Shown: one piece after another, positions 7,685 to 16,052 of the stretch | Layout of the letters: the number at the start of each line of letters is the position of its first letter | Numbering within the stretch: position 1 is the stretch's first letter | Source: a virus | Length of the DNA: 34,179 nucleotides | Virus record (IMG/VR): IMGVR_UViG_3300028364_000011 | Coordinates: 1-34,179 of that record | Direction: 5' to 3' (one strand) | Translations under genes and position numbers: made by a program | The notes under the pieces: generated by a model | What the model saw: only the letters and a program-made list of their open reading frames with translations | What the model was told of the DNA's origin: nothing | Database searches by the model: none

Positions 7685-7692
7685 CAAATATA
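7685..7692 (-). promoter_or_regulatory. Bacteroidota-type -7 box 4 nt before a start codon
   Basis: On the minus strand this reads TATATTTG, then TATC, then the ATG of the 383-residue tail gene. A TTG lies 16 nt upstream. The known Flavobacterium consensus is TTG, 17-23 nt, TAnnTTTG, so the match is good at -7 and marginal at -33. The short gap suggests a leaderless mRNA. Confidence 0.45.
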
Positions 7693-7694
7693 AA

Positions 7695-10259
7695 TTAATT
7701 ATTTAAAGCAATTGCTAAAGCGGTTGGAGAATTATAAGTAACTCCGTTTAGTATCACTTTATTAAACTTGGTCGGATTCATTAAAGGAATGCTTCTTTGG
7801 TCAAATATTTGTAAATATTCTCCCGTAAATCTAAACCACTCCAACAAAGAAATTACTTCTGTATAACCGACTTCATTTATAGTGATTGTTTCATTTTTAA
7901 AAATTACAACAAAATCACTTTCGTTTCGCTCTTCGCCTGTAATTTCCATTACCCCATCCCTCCAAACCATATCAACCATTTTAGGATGAATTTTGTACAT
8001 TTTGTTATTTGGGTCTAAAATTCTTACAAATCCTTTTAATGATGCAATATCCTCAATCAGTTGCTTTGCCGTTTCAAAGCCGATTGCTATTTTGGTGGTT
8101 ATTTCGTGCTTATTTAAAATTTTTGTAGATAAATCAAAGACTTTAAAATTTTCACTTTCTTTTATTAACTCTTCGTTTTCAAACTGAGTTAGCAATTCTC
8201 CATTGTTTTTAAAATAAGTGTTTCTTATCGCGCCGTTTGGCACGTCTTTATTTATTGTCGCCAAATAGCTTGACCAACTATCCCTTGACAAATTACGCCT
8301 TATTGTGTATTTTAAATTTGCAAAGTCATCAGGATTTGAAACTCCTGAAATGATATTAAAACCTTCATTTGTTCTATTTGTAAAGTTAACGCCCGTTAAA
8401 GGATAAGTAAAAGTAATCAAAACATCCCCGCTAAAAATAGGGTTGAAATTTATTGGAATTAATTTAATTAAAGTAGCCTCATGCTCTGAAACTAAATAAC
8501 TCCCCGCATTTTCAGGACCTGAAATAGTAATTGTGTTTCCATTTTCAAAACCTAATAAAAGCCAATTTATAGTTGAAGTTCCTAGAATTTCAATGTTTCC
8601 GCTAACAACCCGCATTTTTAAAACGGCTGTAAAATTGCCTTGACTATTTTCAGGAATTGCAACGCAATCTAGTAAAACTATTTTGTCGTCTGTTGATAAA
8701 GCGGTTGTGTTTTTGAGAGCGTCCCTTCGCATTCTTTCAATTAAAAACGGGTCTCTAATGTGATTTATAGAAACTTCGAGGTTATTATCAACTTGCTCGT
8801 TTGCGTGCTGAAATTGCGCTTCTGTGTGAACTGCATCAACAGTGTTTGATTCGTCTTTGTCATCTTCAAAATTATTGTAATTATATTCCAAAGAAAAATC
8901 TTTAAAACGATCATTATATTTTCGTGCAAATACTGATTCATCTGGAGAAATATTAAACGCTCCAATATCAATATTTGGATAAAAGTCAGGGTATTGTAAT
9001 ATTTGTACTTTGTTATCTAATATTTGGTAATCGCTGTTTGTTTCTTTCAAATCGTTCATTTCGTCTTTAAAAACGAAATTCAAAGGGTTGTTTTCTTTTT
9101 GCCTAATTAAATTTCCATTAAAAATAAATTGGTCTTTAAAACTTCCTGTTTCAATTTCGTTTGCTTCTAGCTGTAGATTTGAAATGCTTTTTATTCCTTG
9201 CTGCAAAAAATCAAAATAAGGTACTCCAAAAATTACTGAATTAACAGAGGTTGCAACCGCCTCAACTGTAATGCTTGACGCTCTTACAGTCGTTTGCATA
9301 AAAACCGTTGCATTTCCTGTATCAACAAATCCTTCAAACCAAATCCATAACTTTTGCCCGTTTTGTATATTTAAATTATCAACTATTATAGTGTCATTGT
9401 AATTAAAAATTGTAGATGTTTGAGTTTCTAATATTGTAACCCCAAAAGATCCCGTGTTCGGCAATGATGTACCAATATAGTATTTTAAAACTAAAAATTG
9501 ACCTCCGCCAGAACCGGTCATAGTTACGGTTAAATCTAAATCTAATGTAAGTTTTAATTTCGACAAAGCATTTTTTGCTTCGATATACGCAAAATCTACC
9601 CTTTGCCCTGTGCCTGGAATGTATGACAAAGTATCTTCAATTCCAAAATTTAAAATTTCATTTATAAAATTAAATCTATTTTCACGAACCCCGCCAAATC
9701 CTCCCAAAATATTAATAGTAGTATTTGTTAATCTAAATACGCTTTTTTCTATTGTAGGCTTCGCCTTAAGTAAAATTTTGGTTTTTGCCAAAGGCGTTTG
9801 ACCGTTTCCGAACGTGTCGACAAATCCAAACACATCAGTTTTAATGTCTTTTTTTCTTTCAATCAACGCCCTAGTTGTGTCTTGCACGATTGAGCAACTA
9901 AAATACTTTATATTGTCGGTTGTGCTTTCTGAAATATCTAAAAGTCCATTGTTAAAATTGTTTACAAAAAACTCAATCTTACTTTCGCTACCGTGTTCGG
10001 ATATGGCTTGTAAAATTTCATCAAAACACATTGTTAGATTATTAATTACAACCCCATTTGGTTGTGTTCGCGGTTCGTTTGCTTTTTCAAAATAACCGCT
10101 AATAAATTGCAAATCTATTTGTTCAGCACCAATATTTTTATCTCTACCAAATCCGTCTTTTCTTTGCGAAAGTTTAAAACTATACGCATCAAATCCGATT
10201 GGTTCGGTTATTTCTATTTTTCCAAAATTAGGACTGACAAAGTTTAAGTAGAATTTCAT
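7695..10259 (-). CDS. Large distal tail / tail-hub protein
   Basis: 854 residues beginning MKFYLNFVSPNFGKIEITEP. It is the first large protein after the tape measure, where siphoviruses encode the distal tail and tail-associated hub proteins. Composition is beta-rich, with stretches such as RKDGFGRDKNIGAEQIDLQF near the start and a region with ESNTVDAVHTEAQF in the middle; the C-terminus (about 740-854) is compact and aromatic. No peptidoglycan hydrolase motif was recognised. I recall similar proteins only as unnamed products of Bacteroidota phages. The hub role is inferred from gene order. Confidence 0.6.
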   Translation of the reverse strand: MKFYLNFVSPNFGKIEITEPIGFDAYSFKLSQRKDGFGRDKNIGAEQIDLQFISGYFEKANEPRTQPNGVVINNLTMCFDEILQAISEHGSESKIEFFVNNFNNGLLDISESTTDNIKYFSCSIVQDTTRALIERKKDIKTDVFGFVDTFGNGQTPLAKTKILLKAKPTIEKSVFRLTNTTINILGGFGGVRENRFNFINEILNFGIEDTLSYIPGTGQRVDFAYIEAKNALSKLKLTLDLDLTVTMTGSGGGQFLVLKYYIGTSLPNTGSFGVTILETQTSTIFNYNDTIIVDNLNIQNGQKLWIWFEGFVDTGNATVFMQTTVRASSITVEAVATSVNSVIFGVPYFDFLQQGIKSISNLQLEANEIETGSFKDQFIFNGNLIRQKENNPLNFVFKDEMNDLKETNSDYQILDNKVQILQYPDFYPNIDIGAFNISPDESVFARKYNDRFKDFSLEYNYNNFEDDKDESNTVDAVHTEAQFQHANEQVDNNLEVSINHIRDPFLIERMRRDALKNTTALSTDDKIVLLDCVAIPENSQGNFTAVLKMRVVSGNIEILGTSTINWLLLGFENGNTITISGPENAGSYLVSEHEATLIKLIPINFNPIFSGDVLITFTYPLTGVNFTNRTNEGFNIISGVSNPDDFANLKYTIRRNLSRDSWSSYLATINKDVPNGAIRNTYFKNNGELLTQFENEELIKESENFKVFDLSTKILNKHEITTKIAIGFETAKQLIEDIASLKGFVRILDPNNKMYKIHPKMVDMVWRDGVMEITGEERNESDFVVIFKNETITINEVGYTEVISLLEWFRFTGEYLQIFDQRSIPLMNPTKFNKVILNGVTYNSPTALAIALNN

Positions 10260-10270
10260 TTTGTAAATTT

Positions 10271-10306
10271 ACAAAAAAAACCGTTACAATTTAATGCAAC
10301 GGTTTT
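10271..10306 (-). terminator. Terminator after the small inserted gene(s) in the tail operon
   Basis: AAAACCGTT (10277-10285) pairs with AACGGTTTT (10298-10306), a 9-bp stem, with a run of A's at 10273-10280 giving the U tract on the minus strand. It separates the tape measure and the small gene(s) at 10330-10660 from the distal tail gene. Confidence 0.8.
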
Positions 10307-10329
10307 AGTATTATTTATTTTAATCTTTA

Positions 10330-10434
10330 CTATTTAATGGTTTTAATATAGTATATTATTTTTTTAGGAGTTTTGTAAATTTTTATTTCAGCAACTGATT
10401 TTGCTAAAAAGTTATTGTTTTTATTTTTTTTCAT
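10330..10434 (-). CDS. Possible 34-residue basic peptide
   Basis: ATG at 10434, TAG at 10330-10332. The 34 residues begin MKKNKNNNFLAKSVAEIKIY and are very lysine-rich. It overlaps the end of the 79-residue gene by 14 bases and ends before the terminator, so it is in the same mini-operon. The composition is also what AT-rich DNA would give by chance, so reality is uncertain. It could be a small DNA- or RNA-binding peptide. Confidence 0.35.
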   Translation of the reverse strand: MKKNKNNNFLAKSVAEIKIYKTPKKIIYYIKTIK

Positions 10435-10660
10435 TGTGTTTTAAAATTAATGTTACTTTAAAAAATGTACCTCTTTTTGTTAGATGAGTACTTATTCCAA
10501 GTACTTCAAAATGCAAACCATTTAATAAATAAGTATGCTTTATTAAATCGTAAACATCATAAACAATAGCCCCTGTTATTTCCCCGTTTTGGTTCGTAAT
10601 GCAAAACGCTTTAAAAACAGACATTATCTCTTTTTTAGCCCGTTCAATTTCTATTTTCAT
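10421..10660 (-). CDS. Unknown 79-residue protein in the tail operon with its own regulated promoter
   Basis: 79 residues beginning MKIEIERAKKEIMSVFKAFC, with a mixed alpha/beta pattern and no membrane segment or signal. I do not recognise the family. What is striking is the setting: it lies between the tape measure and the distal tail gene, but has a promoter module almost identical to that of the early operon (10677-10726) and a terminator behind it (10271-10306). That is the layout of a moron, an added gene expressed on a different schedule from its neighbours. Possible roles include host control, immunity to other phages or regulation. The function is open. Confidence 0.7.
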   Translation of the reverse strand: MKIEIERAKKEIMSVFKAFCITNQNGEITGAIVYDVYDLIKHTYLLNGLHFEVLGISTHLTKRGTFFKVTLILKHNEKK

Positions 10661-10676
10661 AATTTTTAAGTTTTAA

Positions 10677-10726
10677 CAAAGATAAAACAAATAACCTAAT
10701 AAGGTATTATTTAACAAACTTTAACA
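10677..10726 (-). promoter_or_regulatory. Promoter-operator module, second copy (tail-operon locus)
   Basis: On the plus strand, in order: CAAAGATA (10677-10684, a TATCTTTG -7 box on minus), AATAACC (10690-10696), 6 bases, GGTATT (10703-10708), then TTTAACA twice (10710-10716 and 10720-10726), exactly 10 bases apart. The same elements with the same spacing to within one base are found at 33181-33231. The arms form an inverted repeat and the tandem TTTAACA copies lie on one face of the helix, as expected for regulator binding. It begins right after the tape-measure stop and drives the 79-residue gene. Confidence 0.75.
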
Positions 10727-10727
10727 T

Positions 10728-13700
10728 TTAATTATTTTTAATAAATAAACGATTGTTTAAAACTTTTGTTCTTTGACCGTTAGTCGCTTTCCATTTATTA
10801 ACGCCCCGTTCGTCAAAACTAAAACCGCCACTATTCCGATTTGTCGATTTAATTAAACGTTCAATTCCTGAATTAAAATCGTCTTTAGTTAATCCGTTGC
10901 TTTTGTTTGCTGTGATTCCTTGCGATAATAAACCCCTCATCATTTGCGTTTGCCATTGGTCGTGCGTGAAAATTTGCGTTCCTTTTGGTGCGTCCATTAC
11001 AACGTCCCGCCCTTGTGGTTTCATTATTTTACCGTCTGGCGTTACAATAGTTTCTTTATAATTTGCTCCTTTTCCATCGTTTACTAACATTAATCCCCCA
11101 TCGTGTTCACCGCCTTCAAAAAATGCTGGTATTTGTTGGCTTGCAACCGTTGCAGCCTGAATCGCTCCAATAACCCCAATGGCAATAGATAAAGGTACAT
11201 TTGGTGGTGTACTTGCCAAAGCACTTACAACTCCTTGCGCTGTGTTTATTAAAATATTAAAAACCGCTAATTTTTTTTGCGCTTCTGCTTCTCTTCTTTG
11301 TATTGCACGCCTTCTTTCATCGTATTGCTCGGTTATTGCTAATTGTGCGCTTGTACTTTCGCCCGCAAACTGTAACGCTACTTCTTTTTGTTGTTCTAAC
11401 CTGCCATATTCAGCATCAAAATTTTGCTGACTTGCGCTGTTTATAAAATTAAAAGCCTCTTTTGCTACTTCTGAAATCGCTAAAAATGTAACAGTAAATT
11501 TTTCTTGCAATGAGTCCGCACCCTTTAAAAGATTACTAAAAGTACCGTCAAAGAATATTTGTAAAGATGATAAATTTGCATCTTGTAAAAAACCTTCTGA
11601 AAAACTTTTAATGTATTCATCTGTTGCGCTTTGCAATTCAATTAAAGCCTCTTTGTTTTGCTCTATTCCTTTGTTTTGCTGAATAAATTTATCAGTTGCG
11701 TTTTTTGCGCTAGTAGCTAAAAAATCTTCTGAATTTGCTAAAGCATCAACATACTTCTGGGTGTCGTCAATTAATTTTTGGTAATATTGAAACTCTTGGG
11801 TAGTGTTACTGAATTGCTTTTGAACTTCTTTTAAAACAGATACTTGATTTTCTAACTGCTCTAAAAGGCTTTTTTGAGCCTTGTTTTGTAACTCTATCCC
11901 CTCAATTTGCTGTCTTTTTTCTTTTGTATTTTTCTTTGTTTCCTCTGTATCTGTTTTTTTAGTTTCAACTATTGAAGTTTCAACTTTTAAACTATCTTTC
12001 AATCCATTTACATAACCTACTTGCAACGAAATTAAATTATTTAACTCAATCATTCGAGCCTTATTTGCTTCTTGCTGCCCGTTTTTTAAATTTTTATTTG
12101 TTTTATTTTCCTCAATATTGGCGTTGTCCGCTAATAATTGATTAAACTCGGCTGTGTTTTTTGCAATTTCTTTGCGCGTTTTAATTAATGCTGCTTCTGC
12201 ATATTCCTGTTTTTCGTCCGCATCTGTTATTTTTGCTAAAATTTCTTTTGCATTTGCCGTTCCCTCTTCTTTTTGCCTTTGTAAAAATCCTTTTCTTAAC
12301 TTTTCGTTTGATGTAAATGCGGATGAAAGCAATGTTAAAAATAAAGTTACATTTTTTATTGGTACTTGTAAAAAACTAGACAAAGAACTCTCTCCTTCTG
12401 CTGCCGCTAATATAAAACCATCATAAGCAGAAGTTAATAATGTAAGTTGACCGCTTAAACTTTTTAATTGTTCGTCTGCCATCTTTTGAGCCGAACCGCC
12501 CGCCTTTTCGTATGCAATCCCTAACGCTTCGACTTTTGGAATATTTTTGCCTAAAATAAGTAAAGATGTTTGTGCCGTTCTACCTACTTCATCAAATGCA
12601 TCCTTTACGGTTATTCCGTTTTTTGAAACTTCCCTTAATGCCTCATTAAATGGCTTTCCAGTCATTGTCAAATCGGTTAAGATACGTCTTAACGAAGTAC
12701 CTGCCATTGAGCCTTTAATACCATTGTCTGCTAAAACTCCAAGTAACGCTGCCGACTGTTCAATTGATATATTTGATGCCGCTGCAACGGGTGCCACAAA
12801 CTTCATCGATTCGGTAAAGTTAGAAATATCTAGTGCTGAAGTTGTAAAAGATTTTGCCATTACATCTACAACCCTTTGCATATCAGTCGCTTCATAATTA
12901 AAAGCCCGCAATGTTTGACCTGCAACCATTGCAGCCGTTGATAAATCCGTATCAACTGCCGCGGCTAATTGACTAATGGCACCGGTTGAATTTAATATTT
13001 CCTGCTCTGAAAATCCTAATTTTCCTAATTCTTTTTGCAATCCGATTATTTCAGTTGCAGTAAATTTAGTGGTTGCCCCTAATTGTTTGGCGTTATCAGT
13101 TAATGCCGTAATTTCTTTGCGGCTTTTACCTAATGTTGCCGCTAAATCTGCGCTAGATTTGTCAAACTCTTTTATTGTATCAAATGCGCCTTTTACAACG
13201 TTTGCAAACAACATTAATCCACCAACCATTCCAAAGGCTCTCATTAGGTTTCCGATTCCTAGAATTGCTTGCTTTGGATAATTACCTACATTTCTGTTAA
13301 ACCTTCCAACGGCACGATCAGCCGCTAAAACTCTTGTATTTAAAGATTGAAATTGAGATTGTGCTGCCCTTAACTCTCTATTGTATTGAGATTGCGTTTG
13401 GCTTGCTGTTTTACCTCTTACAATTAAATCTTGATACCTTTTACTTGAAATTGCTTGTTGTGCCGACAAATTAGCATATGCACCCGCTAAAACCGATGTT
13501 GCCTGCGCTTGTTTATTTGCGTTTTGAGTTAAAACGCGTGTGTTTATAATTTCTTCAGTAGTTTTTACATTGCTTTGCGCTTTCGCGGCTGTTAAATTAA
13601 CAATTTGCTTCTGTAAATTAGCTACAATGGTAGCTTGTTTTTGCAAATCAGCCGTTAATTTAGCGTTATTGGTATTATTTGCGTTTAAGTCTTTTGGAGT

Positions 13701-13847
13701 GTTTATTTTACTTAAATTTCCGTTTGCTTTTCGCGCTTCCTCTGACAACTTAATAATTTCAGAAACGGAATTTTTTAACTTTAATTCAAGCTCTGTAAGT
13801 CCTTGAATTGCTTCTTTACTAACAATCGTATCTATCGCGTTTGCCAT
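10728..13847 (-). CDS. Tail tape measure protein
   Basis: Sets tail length and passes through the tail tube at DNA ejection. 1039 residues: N-terminal coiled coil (about 1-140, rich in Q, A, N and K), a hydrophobic stretch near 195-220 (NLMRAFGMVGGLMLFANVV), then a TP901/PhageMin-type core (about 230-480) with AATLGKSRKEITAL, LGATTKFTATEIIGLQKELG and SLRRILTDLTMTGKPFNEAL. Long coiled coils follow, then a second hydrophobic segment near 870-915, and a C-terminal glycine-rich stretch (FFEGGEHDGG). By the usual rule of about 0.15 nm per residue the tail would be near 155 nm. The start at 13847 lies 5 bases after the upstream gene. Confidence 0.92.
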   Translation of the reverse strand: MANAIDTIVSKEAIQGLTELELKLKNSVSEIIKLSEEARKANGNLSKINTPKDLNANNTNNAKLTADLQKQATIVANLQKQIVNLTAAKAQSNVKTTEEIINTRVLTQNANKQAQATSVLAGAYANLSAQQAISSKRYQDLIVRGKTASQTQSQYNRELRAAQSQFQSLNTRVLAADRAVGRFNRNVGNYPKQAILGIGNLMRAFGMVGGLMLFANVVKGAFDTIKEFDKSSADLAATLGKSRKEITALTDNAKQLGATTKFTATEIIGLQKELGKLGFSEQEILNSTGAISQLAAAVDTDLSTAAMVAGQTLRAFNYEATDMQRVVDVMAKSFTTSALDISNFTESMKFVAPVAAASNISIEQSAALLGVLADNGIKGSMAGTSLRRILTDLTMTGKPFNEALREVSKNGITVKDAFDEVGRTAQTSLLILGKNIPKVEALGIAYEKAGGSAQKMADEQLKSLSGQLTLLTSAYDGFILAAAEGESSLSSFLQVPIKNVTLFLTLLSSAFTSNEKLRKGFLQRQKEEGTANAKEILAKITDADEKQEYAEAALIKTRKEIAKNTAEFNQLLADNANIEENKTNKNLKNGQQEANKARMIELNNLISLQVGYVNGLKDSLKVETSIVETKKTDTEETKKNTKEKRQQIEGIELQNKAQKSLLEQLENQVSVLKEVQKQFSNTTQEFQYYQKLIDDTQKYVDALANSEDFLATSAKNATDKFIQQNKGIEQNKEALIELQSATDEYIKSFSEGFLQDANLSSLQIFFDGTFSNLLKGADSLQEKFTVTFLAISEVAKEAFNFINSASQQNFDAEYGRLEQQKEVALQFAGESTSAQLAITEQYDERRRAIQRREAEAQKKLAVFNILINTAQGVVSALASTPPNVPLSIAIGVIGAIQAATVASQQIPAFFEGGEHDGGLMLVNDGKGANYKETIVTPDGKIMKPQGRDVVMDAPKGTQIFTHDQWQTQMMRGLLSQGITANKSNGLTKDDFNSGIERLIKSTNRNSGGFSFDERGVNKWKATNGQRTKVLNNRLFIKNN

Positions 13848-13852
13848 TTTAT

Positions 13853-14455
13853 TTAGTTTTGTTTTGCTTTTTCCTGCATTATTTTAACGTATTCAATCCA
13901 TTGAGCAACGACCACTTTTCGCGGGTTTATAGGTGCAATTTCTAAACCCATTTGAATAATTGCCAACTGCTTATAAAGAGATATGTTTTCCTTTTTGCCG
14001 TCGTCTTTTAATTCATTTTGCAATATTGCAATTTGGTTTTTGATTCCTTGCAACTCACTACTTATTCTATTCAGGTTTTCAATGTCACCAACTACTGAAT
14101 TTATTTCTGGCATTTTATAACGCCACGCTTTTAATTCCTGAATTAAAGCAAATCTTAATTCTTGACCTAGTTTTGTGTTTTCAAAACCTGCAAACATTAT
14201 AAAAATAATTTCTGCAACTGCTTTATATTTTGCAATTAGGTTATCAATTTTTGCCCATTTTTGCAGCTTTACTTCAAAGTTTCTATCTTGTAAAGCGTTA
14301 TAATATTGTTCCATTATTTCAATTTCAGGCGTACCAATGTCAATTCTTTTAGCGCGTCCATCGTAATTTTTAAGTAACCAATTATTGTCTTGAGTGGCTA
14401 AAAATCTATCAAAATTATAAATAGGTAGTTCATCTATTGATTGAAATATTTTCAT
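13853..14455 (-). CDS. Tail protein upstream of the tape measure; tail-assembly chaperone candidate
   Basis: 200 residues, beginning MKIFQSIDELPIYNFDRFLA. Mostly helical and charged, with a hydrophobic stretch VAEIIFIMFAG and a coiled coil around ISSELQGIKNQIAILQNELK. Its ATG overlaps the stop of the previous gene as ATGA. A run of seven A's in the right phase lies just before, so a -1 slip would fuse the two genes. That position and size match the G/GT tail-assembly chaperone pair of lambda-like phages, but no sequence likeness to known chaperones is evident. Either a separate chaperone-like protein or an unrelated structural protein. Confidence 0.6.
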   Translation of the reverse strand: MKIFQSIDELPIYNFDRFLATQDNNWLLKNYDGRAKRIDIGTPEIEIMEQYYNALQDRNFEVKLQKWAKIDNLIAKYKAVAEIIFIMFAGFENTKLGQELRFALIQELKAWRYKMPEINSVVGDIENLNRISSELQGIKNQIAILQNELKDDGKKENISLYKQLAIIQMGLEIAPINPRKVVVAQWIEYVKIMQEKAKQN

Positions 14456-14916
14456 AAGTGTTTTTTTATAAAGTTATCTAAATCTGGTTTTATTATTTCG
14501 TAATTTAGCTTAAAGGCGTTTTCTTTTGTCAATCCTATTAGTTTGTTTTGGTACCCGTCAAAAAAAGACTTTTTGTCGCCTGAACCTGTACCCGTGTTTG
14601 TGATTAAAACTTTTGTTAAATCTGAACTCATATCAACTTGGAAGCTTCCTAAAAAATCGCCTGTATCAAAAAAGGTATAAGGGTATCCCGCTATTTTTAA
14701 AGGGTTAATCATTTGAGTAAACAAACTGTAAACTCCTGAAAAAACACTACTTTTATTTTTTAGCATTAATCCATCAGTACCAATACTATTTTCAAATTGA
14801 TTAACGTTTAAATTTACTATTTTGTTTTCATTTCGAGCAACAGAATTTTCAGTTTCGTTTAGGATATTATCCCTGACAAATTGCACTTTTCGCAAATAAT
14901 CGTTAATCGTTATCAT
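14452..14916 (-). CDS. Virion assembly protein between major tail protein and tape measure
   Basis: 154 residues beginning MITINDYLRKVQFVRDNILN. Motif-like stretches include YPYTFFDTGDFLGSFQ, VLITNTGTGSGDKKSF and LIGLTKENAFKLNYEIIKPD, which I associate with unnamed morphogenesis proteins of Bacteroidota phages. It starts a new transcript: a terminator follows the major tail gene, then a TAAATTTG box lies 4 bases before this ATG. Its last codons, AAA AAA CAC TTA TGA, hold the possible frameshift site. It could be the first half of a chaperone pair or a tail completion protein. Confidence 0.6.
   Translation of the reverse strand: MITINDYLRKVQFVRDNILNETENSVARNENKIVNLNVNQFENSIGTDGLMLKNKSSVFSGVYSLFTQMINPLKIAGYPYTFFDTGDFLGSFQVDMSSDLTKVLITNTGTGSGDKKSFFDGYQNKLIGLTKENAFKLNYEIIKPDLDNFIKKHL
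14461..14467 (-). other. Possible -1 ribosomal frameshift site
   Basis: Seven A's on the minus strand in the phase A AAA AAA, followed by C, lie 6 bases upstream of the TGA stop of the 154-residue gene. Slipping back one base continues as ACA CTT ATG and enters the next gene exactly in frame, giving a fusion of about 356 residues. The place is right for the siphovirus tail-chaperone frameshift. I see no strong downstream stem-loop, and A runs are common here, so confidence is limited. Confidence 0.4.
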
Positions 14917-14920
14917 ATAA

Positions 14921-14928
14921 CAAATTTA
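14921..14928 (-). promoter_or_regulatory. Bacteroidota-type -7 box 4 nt before a start codon
   Basis: Minus strand TAAATTTG, then TTAT, then the ATG at 14916. A TTG lies 16 bases upstream within the terminator hairpin. Placed right after a terminator, it would restart transcription for the tape-measure segment. Confidence 0.5.
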
Positions 14929-14931
14929 CAT

Positions 14932-14961
14932 AAAAAAAGCCGTACAATTTGCACGGCTTTT
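14932..14961 (-). terminator. Terminator after the major tail protein gene
   Basis: GCCGTAC (14939-14945) pairs with GCACGGC (14951-14957) across a 5-base loop (one G-U pair in the minus-strand RNA). A run of seven A's at 14932-14938 gives the U tract. It probably ends or reduces the abundant capsid and tail-tube transcript. Confidence 0.85.
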
Positions 14962-14980
14962 AAAATCATTATTTTTATCA

Positions 14981-15901
14981 TTACGAAACAATAACTCTTG
15001 CAATATCGGATTTGTATAAAACACCACCAATATTAATCGCTATTGAATTTGCCAAAGTAGAAGATGCTAAATCTACCGTGTAAACTCCAGCGCTCGCGGC
15101 TGCAATTGTCAAAGCCACTTTTCCATTAGCATAAATCAAACCACTTGGAGTAACTACTACATCGTCTTTTTTCACTAAAACATTTGACAAAGTTAATCCT
15201 TCAACTAAATGCGTTCGATCCAATAAAGTTGGCTTAAAAGTCAAACTAGTCGCTGCTACTGAGACTGGGTCAATCACAATATTTACATCGTTCACACCGT
15301 CTAAATCGGATGGATCAAAGTCTAATTGATTTGATGTAATGTAAATCATTCGCTCCATTTCTAGCAAGTCAGAAAATTGCATCAATTGCGTTTGCATAGA
15401 CGGGTTGTTTCCTTCTTTACCTTTGTAAGTGCCTGTAAAAAGCATTTTCAATCCAAAGCCTTTGACTTCTCCACCTTTTGTGCGAGTAAAGATTTTGTTT
15501 CCTGCAACGTCATAAAACGCTACATTGTAATTGTCTTTTCCATTTAAAGTTCTTAACGCTTTCCAATTGACAACCCCGTTATTTAAAACGCCTGTAAATT
15601 CAGTAGGCATTTCTCCCGTAACTTGTTTAAAGCCTGAACCTTCAACCGTATTAACGTTTGGATCTGGTGTATTTTGCGTGAAACTTTCGTAGCCTTTTAC
15701 AATTACCAAATTCCCTAACTGCTGCTGCTCCTTTACATATTCCAAATCTTGAGCGTCTGAATATCGGAAACTTTTAGCAGAAAATTCCACTGTTTCAATT
15801 CTATCCCAATCGAACGGACAACCCGCTAAACCAGTTCCTTTTACGTCTCCCGCATCGCAAGCAACGACGTCTAATTGTGCTAATAAATCTGATAATGCCA
15901 T
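14981..15901 (-). CDS. Major tail protein (tail tube)
   Basis: 306 residues beginning MALSDLLAQLDVVACDAGDV. The first 210 residues fit a tail-tube protein in size and place: after the head-tail connectors, before the tape measure. The C-terminal part from about 215 (VSVAATSLTFKPTLLDRT through VTPSGLIYANGKVAL) reads like an Ig-like beta-sandwich, a common decoration of siphovirus tube proteins. It is followed directly by a strong terminator, consistent with a need for high expression. No catalytic motif. The call rests mainly on gene order and domain plan. Confidence 0.75.
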   Translation of the reverse strand: MALSDLLAQLDVVACDAGDVKGTGLAGCPFDWDRIETVEFSAKSFRYSDAQDLEYVKEQQQLGNLVIVKGYESFTQNTPDPNVNTVEGSGFKQVTGEMPTEFTGVLNNGVVNWKALRTLNGKDNYNVAFYDVAGNKIFTRTKGGEVKGFGLKMLFTGTYKGKEGNNPSMQTQLMQFSDLLEMERMIYITSNQLDFDPSDLDGVNDVNIVIDPVSVAATSLTFKPTLLDRTHLVEGLTLSNVLVKKDDVVVTPSGLIYANGKVALTIAAASAGVYTVDLASSTLANSIAINIGGVLYKSDIARVIVS

Positions 15902-15902
15902 T

Positions 15903-16049
15903 TTATTTGATGTATTTGTTTATTTTTAAAAATTCAATTTCTTTTTTATTGTTTAGCGAAATATTTTCGCTTTGGTTATAAACCCGATCTTTTGTGAATT
16001 GCTTGAGTACCTTAAAACTTTTCTCTTTTATTTCTGCCTTTTTTGCCAT
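15903..16049 (-). CDS. Small basic protein next to the major tail gene
   Basis: ATG at 16049, TAA at 15903-15905; 48 residues, MAKKAEIKEKSFKVLKQF and onward, basic and soluble. It sits tightly between the tail-completion-like gene and the major tail gene, one base from the latter. Small proteins with a similar start (MAKK..., then KVLK) occur at this place in Bacteroidota phages as far as I recall. It resembles in style the 43-residue protein at 17174. Function unknown, perhaps in connector or tail assembly. Confidence 0.65.
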   Translation of the reverse strand: MAKKAEIKEKSFKVLKQFTKDRVYNQSENISLNNKKEIEFLKINKYIK

Positions 16050-16052
16050 TTG

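Noticed and set aside
8765-8971. Open frame of 68 codons inside the distal tail gene
   Set aside because: Same strand, alternative frame within a long clear gene, no gene-like composition.
12547-12897. Plus-strand frames inside the tape-measure gene
   Set aside because: Antisense to a clear TP901-type tape measure; typical shadow frames.
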